Below, in pieces: positions 1 to 10,687 of a DNA stretch of 64,000 nucleotides. The DNA comes from Liolophura sinensis (lineage: Eukaryota; Mollusca; Polyplacophora; Chitonida; Chitonidae). The notes under the pieces were generated by a model. It was given only the letters and a program-made list of their open reading frames with translations. It was not told the origin of the DNA and searched no databases. Numbering within the stretch: the first letter of the stretch is position 1; each line of letters opens with the position of its first letter. The DNA lies in assembly GCF_032854445.1 (NCBI RefSeq), contig NC_088305.1, positions 28,048,628 through 28,112,627 on the forward strand, read 5' to 3'. The position numbers were made by a program, and so were the translations under genes.

Positions 1-2617
1 TATTTCCAAGCTTGTAACCATTGTACCGAATTAAACGTTTACCCTTTAAAGGAGTTAAACAATAAATTCTTACTACAAGTTGGCTCTTTTCACTCTCGCG
101 TTTGGTTTGTTAGGCCTACACATTTGAGACAAAGAGAGGAAAATCATGGCGACTGGTCCTCTTCTTGGCAAAACTGCTGTGTAATTTATCAGATTGTATT
201 TTTTCAAAACATGAATAGCTTGAAAATTTGCCATTATGTACTGCCACAACTTAAACATTATTTCAAAGCCTGTACCATTGACAAATCGAATTAAAATTTA
301 ACCCTTTAACGCCTACGGTGTTGAGTGATTGATCATGACTACAAGTGAACTATTTCTATCCTCTCTTGTTATCTGAATAGCCGTAATTTGGCAGAGGAAA
401 ATCATGGCGACTGGTCTGAACCTAAGTGAAGTGACTCTCACATGATTTAGTACATGTACACGAGCGACAGACAAATTACATAATAAACTAAATCAAAGAC
501 AAACATGTATCTCAAGAAAAACTGTACCTCTCTTATGGTTTCTTCTAAACCCGTATCTTCTGAGAAGAAAGATCTGTGAGTGTTACTTTAGCATCAACGT
601 CTGCACAATGTCGCTCCACCGCGAAAAATTTCAGCAGAAAGATCTCTGTTGTTCACGTCACGTGTTTGTGACGTATGGAACTGCGTCACACAGTTATGAC
701 GTATATGATTTGACAGGCAAACAAATGCACTGACATAAAGCCTATAACGTCATAATGGACAGCACGCATCACACTAGTTTCAAAGATGATGAAAAGAATT
801 TGGCAAACTTTTTGGCCAGCGTACGTTTCTTTCGTGATTCAGATTATGTACATTTCAGCTTGAAAATTGACACAATTTCCCTGTCGTCTGGTCGTTTTCA
901 TGCGAGATAGATATATATATATATATTAACAACTAAATAAACAAAAGCCATACAAGCAAAACGAAAAATGCCTTCAAAATACACAAAAGCCAGCGCAAAA
1001 TTAAACTACGATGTTGTTCCGTAAACCTCTTTATATAATAACACGACATACACAAACGTATACGCGAGCTTGACTACGACTTCAGGAGGTCATAACTCTA
1101 ATGGATGTTAATATACAGGCCTATGCTGCATGCTATTTTCGTCTCTATATTTTGTAAAATAAACCTTTCGGTATCGTTGATTATTTAACAAAGAAAAAAT
1201 ACTGACAAGCATAAGTACAACTCACGTGGCTGCTTTTCGGAAGTCGGTGACCGGTGAAATAAAGATCTGTCAACTTCGCTGTGTTGACGTGAACGTCTGT
1301 CAACTATGGTTGTCGTTTTACGACTGTGCAGTCGCGTCAGAAGTGGCGTCATTTGTTTGTGACGAAACTCAAACAGGCGCACGGTTTTATCACAATTTCA
1401 GTGATGTAGGATAGAAGTGTTGCCCGTAATAGTGGAAGAGTCACAAAAAGGAAGTCAACAATTCTGTTAAATCGATGGAACAATGTATGTGCACATCACT
1501 GTACATACACTTCTTGAAGTCTTTTTAGAGTGTAGTTTTTAGCTCAGATAACGCTTTTAATGTGGAGATATATTGTACAGGGGCGTAGGAAGGAAATGAA
1601 AAGTGGGGCGGAACCCACATGCAAACCAATGAGGCGATTGTTGGCCCTGGAAGCTCTTGGACCCTATATAGCCGTACGCGCGTTTGAAGGTGAAAAATAT
1701 CCATTTTCAAGGTTGTGATGAAGAAGGCCTGCATGCTGCACATTTTGGCGCAAATTTAGTTTTCGGATCGCAGGCTTTACATGTGTAGGGCTAATTACTT
1801 TCCGCTAAAATACTGACACGCTCTATGTGAGTTGTGAAATATTTACTCTATATAGCGTATGAGGATAAACTGAACAGTAACCAGGCCTGTAGGTGAAGAG
1901 GTGATTGGGTCGTACATAGGTAAGCGGAACGAATATCCCAGCCCAGGGGGCGCCTCGGAAGCACCGGGAGATTCCAGATTTCCGGAGTCATGTTTTAAGT
2001 GCCTTTTCAACTAGTTAAAGTAAATACAAACAGATCTACAGTATATACTAATACTTAGTATTAAATCAGGAGGTTTACCTGGTACCAAGATAAGGTCAGC
2101 GTTTCCTTCCAGACAAGCTGATCAAATAGATAACGTAAATCTTAATATTCTGAAGAGGAGCTAACAGGCCTAAGATACAAAAACTTCTCCAATACAGTTG
2201 TGTTAATGTGGAATAATAATAAGTATCTATAATGTAATAATTACATATTACATACGAATATGTTTCAAACAATATCAGGGAATAGGTTGTACATTTTTCT
2301 AGTCTTTGCACAGTCCTGTGGCTGATAGAATTAAGCTATGTATTAAAGTGTCATTTTGATTGCATGTTCTAATTCCGACCTAGGTCATATTATGGTGGTG
2401 CTTCACTGAAAAAGGCACTGGTGACACTAATCTGTTAAGGTGATAAAATAGTATGGAGTGATGACAGAATTGATTAGATTATTGTTACAAACTATTCTGT
2501 TATACATATGACAGAGTTGCTCTGTTAAGCCATCATAACACTTTTGTTGGTGTAACAGGGCATATTGTGTTGCATTAAGAAGTTTGTACGGCACACGGCG
2601 ATGGACGGTCCTCTCCT
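1..2617. repeat. Copy 1 of a 2.6-kb dispersed non-coding repeat
   Basis: This block is nearly identical to 30461-33060, collinear with an offset of about 30413 rising to 30445 because of small insertions in the right copy. Positions 1-49 are the tail of the flanking R repeat seen complete at 29895-30460 and 33061-33656, so the window opens inside R. Homology stops at about 2617, where the right copy runs into a second R and this copy does not. It contains a short TA microsatellite near 909-926 and several TGACG/CGTCA motifs (650-760, 1280-1350). No ORF longer than about 70 codons is shared, so it is non-coding or non-autonomous. Confidence 0.85.
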
Positions 2618-2859
2618 CCCATAAAATATATAGTACATATTTTAAGTCAAGACTGACGTTAAATTGGATACATAATATAAAACATAATTACTGTTACGTC
2701 AAAAGAGTTTTTACAGTTATATATATATATCCTAGATACTGGAAAGGTCAAAAGTTACTTTCATGGAATTAGCGCCACACAATCGCAGGGTGACTTCGGA
2801 AAATCTCTAAAATACTCCACTCTTCTTTCTACGTTATCTGTTAAATCAGAATTAATATT
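2618..2859. other. Short unassigned spacer
   Basis: AT-rich sequence between the end of the dispersed repeat and the start of a degenerate tandem array. It contains a short TA run near 2720-2732. I see no gene or recognised element. Confidence 0.4.
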
Positions 2860-3430
2860 GCAGGGCTACCACAGGACAATGCAAAACCTAAGGTTAGTAC
2901 ATAAAGGGCTTAAATATTTACGTTAATATGGATTCTAATACACAAATGAGGCGTGAAGTGCATGGATAAGGTAATTTCAGTTGATGTAACACTGGTGTAG
3001 AGCATGTGTTATTGTCCTTTACATCTATGCAAAACCTGAGATACCGTCCCTAACATTTACCTCAGAGTTAATTCTATCATACATAAGTCGTTAAATTTGT
3101 AATTTACAGTAATTAATTCCAGTCAGAGCATCAACACTGTAGCATCCCATGCGTGTTGTGGTTTACATCTATGTAAAACCGAGTTGAATACATGAAGCGC
3201 TTTTTGAGATACTCACCCTAGCATTTACATTAACACCGGTTCTAATGCATACGGGGCTAAGTCATGAAGTTTATAATTTACGGTCATCAACGATGAAAGA
3301 TCCCCCTCATGTTATAGTGCTTCACATGTATGTAAAACCTGACCTTAATGCATACAGTACTTCTTTGGATGTCACCCCAAACATCTACCTCAACATTCCT
3401 TTCAATATTATTGGATGCACTCTCGGTTGA
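2860..3430. repeat. Degenerate tandem repeat, period about 150 bp
   Basis: Four diverged units are recognisable from the recurring motif tttacatctatgtaaaacc or close variants, near 2876, 3018, 3162 and 3322. Between them recur a segment resembling taacatttacctcaga and one resembling aatttacggtcatcaa. Spacing is about 145-160 bp. The units are too diverged to be a young satellite and no coding frame is shared. Confidence 0.55.
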
Positions 3431-4405
3431 AATTTGCTCAAATATTTATCTCTCTACTTGATATTTAACATCGCATTCGGTAATCTTCTCTTAAATCATA
3501 GAGGTCAAGTTTGTATGTGGATGGAGGAAGTTTAAAGACTTGAAGAAGTTACCGACATTCCCGACAGTCAACTCGACAAGAACTGGATTCGAACCTGAGA
3601 CCTAAGTGTCCAAATGGCTTTAATGTATAAACTAGGAAAATGCACAAATTCTTTGGTTGTTTGTGTTGAGCGTTGTTATGGAAATTGTTCTTGTGATTGT
3701 TGACCCGGCGCGTCCAATTTGGTCACCGCTGTTATGCGAATGTCTGTCTCGACGCCTGGATTCAGTATTTCTTGCCTCAAGATTACTTTCAACTAATTAT
3801 TCACTCGTCTTGCTTGCGCCAAGTACATGAATTCGTCAACATACTAAACTTGACCCCTATCTAACATTGCTTGTGGTGTTTGTTTCGTTTGAGTTCGAGG
3901 TGTACTTTCATTGCTGTGCGATACAATTTGCGGTGCTGCCTCAGTATAATACCAAACCAAACACACAAGGCACGGCGCTCCACAGGCAAAGTACACTGGC
4001 ATCGGGTTGATCTAAGTATTTGGCCTAGCCCTCAGGCTGAAAGCCAAGCAAAGGTATCCATCATACGCATCAACTTTCATAGACAGAATCCAATTGTGAA
4101 AAAGACAAATCGGCATTTCAGAAGTCTCATTGTTCACAAAGGTTTAGGGAAGACGTTGTGGGACGCTCACAAAGTCAGGCAGCTAAAGGGCGTGATTTTG
4201 GGGATATCACTAACGGCATCATTGAGACAACAGGTCGGATTACACAAGGTGTATATTCAATCAAGCAACTACGGTTAACTCACGCATCCTAGTCGAGTTA
4301 GTTTTGCGCAAAGACCCAACTTGTCTAGCTCAACCCTGTTTAGACTCGCGAGACTGTTGAAATGTCGATTTGGCTTACACAACACGACGTCTACACTTGC
4401 GGTTG
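3431..4405. other. No gene recognised; possible degenerate tRNA-like fragment
   Basis: No protein family is recognisable. A 135-codon frame at 3871-4278 (plus) has a composition unlike a known protein. On the minus strand near 3585-3600 the motif ggttcgaatcc matches a tRNA B box, so an old SINE head may lie at about 3560-3630, but no tail is visible. Confidence 0.3.
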
Positions 4406-4556
4406 AAATATTTATTTATTTGATTGGTGTTTTACGCCGTACTCAAGCATATTTCACTTATACGACGGCGGCCAGCATTATGTTGGGAGGAAACCGGCCA
4501 TCAGCAGGTTGCTGGCAGACCTTCCCACAAACGGCCGGAGAGGAACACTTGCGGTT
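4406..4556 (-). repeat. tRNA-derived SINE (family 1), 5'-truncated
   Basis: Read on the minus strand this is the 3' part of the common family-1 SINE: the 'aacctgcggatgg'-like core, the ggtttcctcccaacataatg segment, the 'gccgccgtcgtataagtgaaatat' segment (paraphrased) and a tail toward taaataaata. The tRNA-like head is missing. Confidence 0.75.
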
Positions 4557-4981
4557 GACGTAGTTTTCCTGTCGCCCACGTTATTCAGTTCTAACTGTCA
4601 TGCAAGATGCATTCTGAACAGAAGTAATAAAAAGACAACCATTACTCAATTCAAAAGTTGTCAGCTGGTTCCACTTCCAATGTTGTATGACCTGATGCCA
4701 ATAATTTACACTGTCGTGTATGCAGCTTACTTCGCCATACTTTTTTTTTGTTTGTTATCTAACTTTTTACGGGCTATATGTATTCAGTAATATCAAATTA
4801 GTCTGTCAATCGAGTAAATATAGCATTTAACTAATAAAAGATCAACCTCTCCACACCGCCTCCCAAACCAAAAAAAAAAAACCCAAAAACAAATATATCC
4901 TGATATCTAAAATATTTTATTCTCTGCAAACATACACGGAAATGTTTTACAGGTGCTATTTGTCACGTCGAAAGAGATGAA
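4557..4981. other. Gene-free stretch, likely 3' flank of the mucin-like gene
   Basis: This lies immediately downstream (minus strand) of the mucin-like stop codon, so part of it may be 3' UTR. A poly-A run near 4869-4880 and an A/T-rich stretch are visible. Nothing else is recognised. Confidence 0.35.
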
Positions 4982-7900
4982 CTAGATGGCCACGTTTGAC
5001 GTCATCACCTGGGTGATTCCGCTGGCGGCGTATGCGTCATACTCACAACCATGGCAACCGCAAGAATGGATCTTGACGTAGGTGTGTTGGCGGACTTCGT
5101 TATTGGCTGGAAGACAAAAATAGCTTAATCACAATTTGGTACTGACAGCACGCACTATCAAATCTCTGAATAAAACTCCCTAGCCATTAACAACACTTTG
5201 GCAATAATGTAGTCATAATGTAGCAATGAAAAGAACATGCCTAAAGGTGTATTTATGGACTGGTACCACACTATCGATCAACTTTGCGCACCAAGCCCTG
5301 CGTGGTTCAAACCTCGTTGATATTTTTGTCATACTTGTACACATGTTATGAAGATTTCAACAAGATATTCTGAATTGAAGGTTCATTGAAATGAATATCC
5401 TGCTTATTCTTGTTGTTTGCCTATTATTAAGTATTTCTCAGAAAAGGTGGCGAGCATAAAACTGTTTTCTTTTGTTTCATGACAAGTCTTTCCATCTGCC
5501 TGAGAAGCTTCGTTTCACAAATCAGGAAACAAATGAAAAATTGATTCCATCACAATATTCTATCAAGGACTAAAATGCAACATTTAAGCAGATTTTTTAA
5601 TTTTGGCCGCCGTCTTCAGTAAGCACTACAAGAAGACCAGCGCTACCGGTTGGTAAGCGCTCAGTCAGCAGTGTGAAAACAAATTAGCCCTCAACCTCGC
5701 GGTAGGCGCCTTAAAGTTCGACAAGCTCAGGGTATTGTAAAGTTGTCAACCCTTAGAGCCATCAGAACTTGTATCCACACCAGTCCAGTATTTTGACAAA
5801 ATATAGTTTCGACAATCAATGACACCAAGAATCTGACCTCATCAGACAGGCAATACTCACCACAGGTAAGCTGAACGGTCCTCCAGGACACTTTGGTTGG
5901 TTTGCAGCAGTGACAGTTGGTTTCGAAGAAGGGGTAGGTGAAAGATGCAGTGGTGTTGGAGGCACATGATCCTGCACAGAAAGCTAGCTCAACAGGACCA
6001 TCAGATACGCACCCTTCAACCTCCATTGTCAGGTTCATGGTCCTCTTGAAGCACGAGTCCTCTGATGTAAGAAGAAAAATGATTGATTGATTGATTGGTG
6101 TTCCACGACGCGCTCAAGAGTTTTCAACCTTTATAACTGCTGTCAGATTTATGGTCGGAGGAAGCCGGTGAAAACCATGTAAAGTGAAGAAAAGGCATGA
6201 TACATGTATAACGTGAAGCCATGGATATTACGTGTACATATGTTGTGTCTCTCCGATATGGTTGGAACCTTGTTGACTGATTTCTACGTCCAGGTAACTA
6301 TCTTCCGTTATTACAAAAATTATATATGTGTATACATTATATATATATATATATACACACATATATCTTTAGGATAATTTGATGCTAATTTATAAATGAA
6401 ACTAGTCTTTGAGAATTTGATTTTGGATATTGTTTTACCGATTGATCGCATGAACTGTGATGTGGACATTATATATAAACTTCCACAGAGTAATCGTGAC
6501 CTCCTGACTGGCTAAATTGTGAGTCAGATTTGCATGAACTTTTTTATGAAATTTTCAGTGATAACAAAAGAATTTATTATATGAATAACATGACTGTAGA
6601 AGATATCAGTGACAAAACTATGTTTCTAAGCATGCTACACAGTGAACATCTATGTATGTTGAGCGGTTTTCCCACAGTTCAGCACCTGGGATTGTATTTT
6701 AAATATTGTCATCTAGGTTCTTCCCTAGACTAATGGAGCGAAGTGCTTTAATTGATACAGTGTGTTCACGTCAAGCTGATTCCGGTTTAGTGACGTCTTT
6801 TTAGTAAATTTTAGACACACAGATAGTAAATGTCCCACCTTCTTGGGTGACATCCTGGCTTTCTGGAGTTGTAGACACACCTGATGTTGTCGTGGCCGCA
6901 GTTGATTCTGAAAAACGTAACGAAAGACCTGTACTACCTGGGAGATGGCAGTTACAAAGGGATACTTCATTTTCACCATATGTTTGGTCTATAATAATGC
7001 TTTATCAAAAGCGCATATGAAAACGTTAAAATGTTACTTTTAAAATACTTTTGAAATTAATAACATTTCACCAAAAGAAAAACTTCTTAATAGGACCTAT
7101 AAGGTGGATGAATCAAACAGAATGAAGGTGGATGAATAAAACAGAATGAAGGTGGATGAATCAAACAGAATCCAGGTGGATGAATCAAACAGAATCCAGG
7201 TAGATGAATCAAACAGAATCAAGGTAAATGTATTATATGAAAAAGACTAAACTTTAGGTGAAATACTTGTTACAAAGTAAATAAATGTTCACAGCCTATA
7301 GAGATATGACCCGACTTATAACAGGGCAAACATTTTTGATTTGAGTGACTGAGTTTATACAAGTCCAGAAGGTATTTTGCTCTAGCTCTACATCAGGTAC
7401 ATATAAGCAAATATATGATATGAATAAATTCTAAAGTCAGTAGAATCATCTACATATATCTTTTTCTAATGGATTCAAATTTCATTACAGTCAGGTACAA
7501 AGTGAATGACTGCATAATGAACTCCCTTTTACCCTCACTGGGCAATGGTCTATTTATCAACACTAATTTAATCCTTAGGTTTTCTCGACTTCACAGTTAA
7601 ACTCATGGATTTTTCACTGATGCAATAACCATCAGTTTTATGAGAGGAGAAAACCAGAGTGTCCAACGGATACCACTGACATTTGGCACCATTTGGGACT
7701 ATGGTACCATCCCCATAGTCATCTATACATGGGTTGGGTCTGAGCAGATGAATCTGTACATATCATACCAGAGTCTTATATTTTGATATGGTTTTAGAGC
7801 TGACCTCTGGATCAATACCATCGATGCCACCAGTATGACAATCATACACTTCTGTATGGTGCTGGACATACCTTGCACAGATGCTGTAGTGATAACTGCA

Positions 7901-10198
7901 GTGACATTTCTCAGTTCAGGTGTGTAGGTGACACCTGAAATACATGGAATGGGATGGACAAATGGTCATAAAAATGGACATCATCTTCTGACACTTAAGT
8001 AATGTACTATAAAGTTCAGCTCTTTTTCAACAGTGAGATTTGTCTTGTTAGATTTCTGTACTTGTCACAACAACTCCCTAAAAAACTCTCTTATCAAACA
8101 GGCCTGTCCAACATGCCTTTGTGAAAATACTGCAGGCATGACAATTTTTACCAAACACCAATGCATATAATCATTTATTTCCTTATTTAGTGAATGATGT
8201 TTACGCCAAACTCAAGAACATTTTACTCAAATGACGGCAACAAGCACTAAACCACGAAGGACCGTCTTTCAAAAGGTAGGTTTAAAAACTACTGGTGTGG
8301 GTGCGCTGATGTGCATTTCCATGACACGCACCTGGTTGTTCTAAAGTGCACAATGTAGTTTTAAGCATGGTATTAAAATTTTCTTCTTTAGGCTGTTACA
8401 TTGTCACTTGATACCAGTGGCATTAACGCTATTAATACCGTTAGCGCCACTGATTCCAGGTTTCCCAGGTCAACCGTTAGAAGCTTTAAAGTGACTCACC
8501 AGGCTCTGTAGGAGAGGAATACTGGACAGTGGTAACAGTCTCGGTCAAGGGTCCAGACACGGTTGTCACGCCAACAGTTGTGGAACTCAAACTAGGAGTC
8601 CTGCCCAGGGTCGTTTGTTCTTCAGGAGTTGTCTTGCAACTATAACTGTGCTACCAGGCTGAACAGTTGTAGGTGGTGGTTGATGTGATGGAAGAGTTGT
8701 GGGTACAGATGGTGTCTCTGTAGTCTCTGTTGGTGGAAGAGTTGTGGGTACAGATGGTGCCTCTGTAGTCTCTGTTGGTGGAAGAGTTGTGGGTACAGAT
8801 GGTGCCTTTGTAGTTTATGTTGGTGGAAGAGTTGTGGGTACAGTTGGTGCTGCTGTAGTCTCTGTTGGTGGAAGAGTTGTGGGTACAGATGGTGTCTTTG
8901 TATTCTCTGTTGGAGGAAGAGTTGTGGGTACAGATGGTGCCTCTGTAGTCTCTGTTGGTGGAAGAGTTGTGGGTACAGATGGTGCCTTTGTAGTCTCTAC
9001 TGGTGGAAGAGTTCTGGGTACATATGGCACTGCTGGAGTCCCTGTTGGTGGAAGAGTTGTGGGTACAGATGGTGTCTTTGTGGTCTCTGATGTTGGAAGA
9101 GTTGTGGGTACAGATGGTGCCTCTGTAGTCTCTGATGGTGGAAGAGTTGGGGGTACAGATGGTGTTTTTGTGGTCTCTGTTGGTGGAAGAGTTGTGGTTA
9201 CAGTTGGTGCCTCTGTAGTCTCTGATGGTGGGAGAGGTGTAGTTGATTCTGCCAATGGAGCTGGTGTGGTCGCTGTTGAACAGGGAAAAAACCCATTACA
9301 TTAAAACCAATAAACTGATAATAAAAGATTAGGAGTAACAAAAAATGGGAGTTTCACTTTTATAACTGGGCACATCAAATGATGTGACTACTGAAAGAAT
9401 TTGCCCCACATCGTGTCATATGATACCTTTCCACTTACTATAAGAATTGTAAGAGTGTGTTTTCACTTTTAGCTTACCTTACTCTAATACACGCCCACTC
9501 AGATAACACATGAACTTGAGCAATCACTACTGATAAGTGAAGATGTACATAGGGTCAATGTAAGAAAGTATAAGAGCTCTTCTGAATAGTCTAAGGCAAT
9601 CAATTACCACTATATGCATGGCAACCTCCTGTACATGTTGTGTAGATGCATGTTCAAACAAGAAAAGCTAAGTCATGTTGTCACAAAAAATTGTAGAGGT
9701 ATTTTCCAGACCGACAATGTGCTCATAAACAAACAAGATTTGCATTACCTTGTTCGTAACAGCCATTTATTTCCATCCTGACATTGTAGATGTCAGGTTT
9801 TTGCTGTTGCTGTTGTTGTTGTTCCCCTTCCGGAACATCTGATCTTGGGTTCAACAAGGTGACTGTCACATCGGAGGCTTCCACAGGGTCTGTGAACGCA
9901 ATGCTGTTGGCTGAAACACTGTCCATGATCTCCGGAAGCTGACTACTATCCCTTGGTGTAATTTCAATGCGGACGTTGTCAACGTTGCCAGTGACTTTGA
10001 GCGAGTGGACAGTAACATCTGACGCCAGGCTGAGCTTGACCTCTGGGTCTTCTTCTGCCGCTGACGGGGCAAGGACTTGCCATCCAGCACCATCGGGGCG
10101 GATCTCAGTGACAGAGTTCAAAGATGTATGGCCAGAGGTCTGTACAATATCTCCATCGGTCACAAGGTCCTTATTGGCGAGCACCTCGGAGCAGGTTT
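4982..10198 (-). CDS. Mucin-like secreted protein with C-terminal cystine knot (3' part of gene)
   Basis: Six minus-strand exons are readable: 9749-10198, 8500-9272, 7872-7934, 6839-6907, 5861-6061 and 4982-5106 (stop at 4982-4984). All have AG/GT borders and, except 8500-9272, are phase 1-1 with lengths divisible by three, as in modular extracellular proteins. Exon 1 encodes about 150 residues of beta-rich sequence ending MEINGCYEQ, with a Q7 tract; a discoidin-like fold is only a guess. Exon 2 holds twelve 15-residue Thr/Pro repeats, suited to O-glycosylation. Two short Ser/Thr exons follow. The last two form a CTCK domain: ELAFCAGSCAS, CHCCKP, VQLTC, then CGCHGC. CTCK domains end mucins and von Willebrand-type proteins and mediate disulfide dimerisation. 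The signal peptide and upstream exons are not visible. Exon 2 carries an in-frame TAA (8815-8817), and its length of 773 nt breaks phase, so this may be a pseudogene or a repeat misassembly. Confidence 0.72.
6079..6180 (-). repeat. Degenerate family-1 SINE tail
   Basis: A gattgattgattgattggtg start and a recognisable but diverged series (caagag, gacggcggccag-like, ggaggaagccggtgaaa) match the reversed 3' half of the family-1 SINE. It lies in an intron of the mucin-like gene. Confidence 0.5.
7085..7230. repeat. 24-bp minisatellite, about six units
   Basis: The unit aaggtggatgaatcaaacag plus aatg/aatc repeats almost perfectly between about 7099 and 7225, inside an intron of the mucin-like gene. 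The period is a multiple of three but the array contains no exon-like borders. Confidence 0.85.
8168..8255 (-). repeat. Old family-1 SINE tail fragment
   Basis: A diverged copy of the reversed SINE tail: tttatttccttatttagtga, then tttacgccaaactcaagaac, then atgacggcaacaagca. It lies in an intron of the mucin-like gene. Confidence 0.45.
8699..9250 (-). repeat. 45-bp coding tandem repeat (15-residue mucin repeat), twelve units
   Basis: On the minus strand each unit reads approximately PPTETTEAPSVPTTL. Twelve units are in register over about 550 bp, with some conservative variation (TKTP, SETTEA, TGTPAV). One unit, near 8806-8850, has TAA where its neighbours have GAG. The array is also open on the plus strand because the 45-bp unit has no stop in that register. 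Confidence 0.92.
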
Positions 10199-10329
10199 CT
10201 GCGAACATGTCCATGATAAATACACAATGATCAAACCACTGAGGTCACAATTAAGATCTTGATCATATTTTTTCAATTAGAGACAAGAACACACAATTAT
10301 TTATTCTAAGCTTGGTAATGTATACATGT

Positions 10330-10600
10330 AAGTATGCTTGGCGTTGTACGCCTTACTTATCAATTTTACTGTCATAAGACGATGAGGAGTCATTAGGTGT
10401 GTGTACAAATGCTGCGTCTTCTTGTAGCAGGGCGAACCTATGTCACACAAGTGCTGCCGCCACTGAAGCATCATGCTGATATGATACCCCACCCAGTAAC
10501 ATTATACTGACACCGAGCCAACCGTCCAGTTTCCCTTTTCTAACCTCTCAGTGCTGAGCGCCAACTGAGACACAAAGAAGTACCATTTTTAAAGTTGATG
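10330..10600 (-). repeat. Family-2 SINE-like repeat next to the first visible citrate synthase exon
   Basis: This shares the segments 'gtgctgccgccactg', 'ctgatatgataccccaccca', 'aaccgtccag' and 'aacctctcagtgctgagcgc' with 37975-38222 and 62636-62883. More distantly it resembles the elements at 15005-15365 and 48445-48765. The orientation is inferred from those elements, whose tRNA-like heads read on the minus strand. Confidence 0.65.
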
Positions 10601-10687
10601 ATATTGTTGCATTAAAAATACCACTGGTTTGGAAAAGCAAATTTGACCGCTGATATCTGAAGATTTCATTAATTTGTCCTCATGTAG

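Noticed and set aside
3871-4278. A 135-codon plus-strand frame as a possible gene
   Set aside because: No recognisable domain, no clear splice sites and no similarity within the window. A frame of this length is expected by chance in 64 kb.
8699-9304. A 201-codon plus-strand frame of GTDGxxVVSVGGRVV repeats
   Set aside because: It is the antisense shadow of the 45-bp mucin repeat, whose register has no stops on either strand. Splice sites, phase and the flanking mucin exons all support the minus strand.
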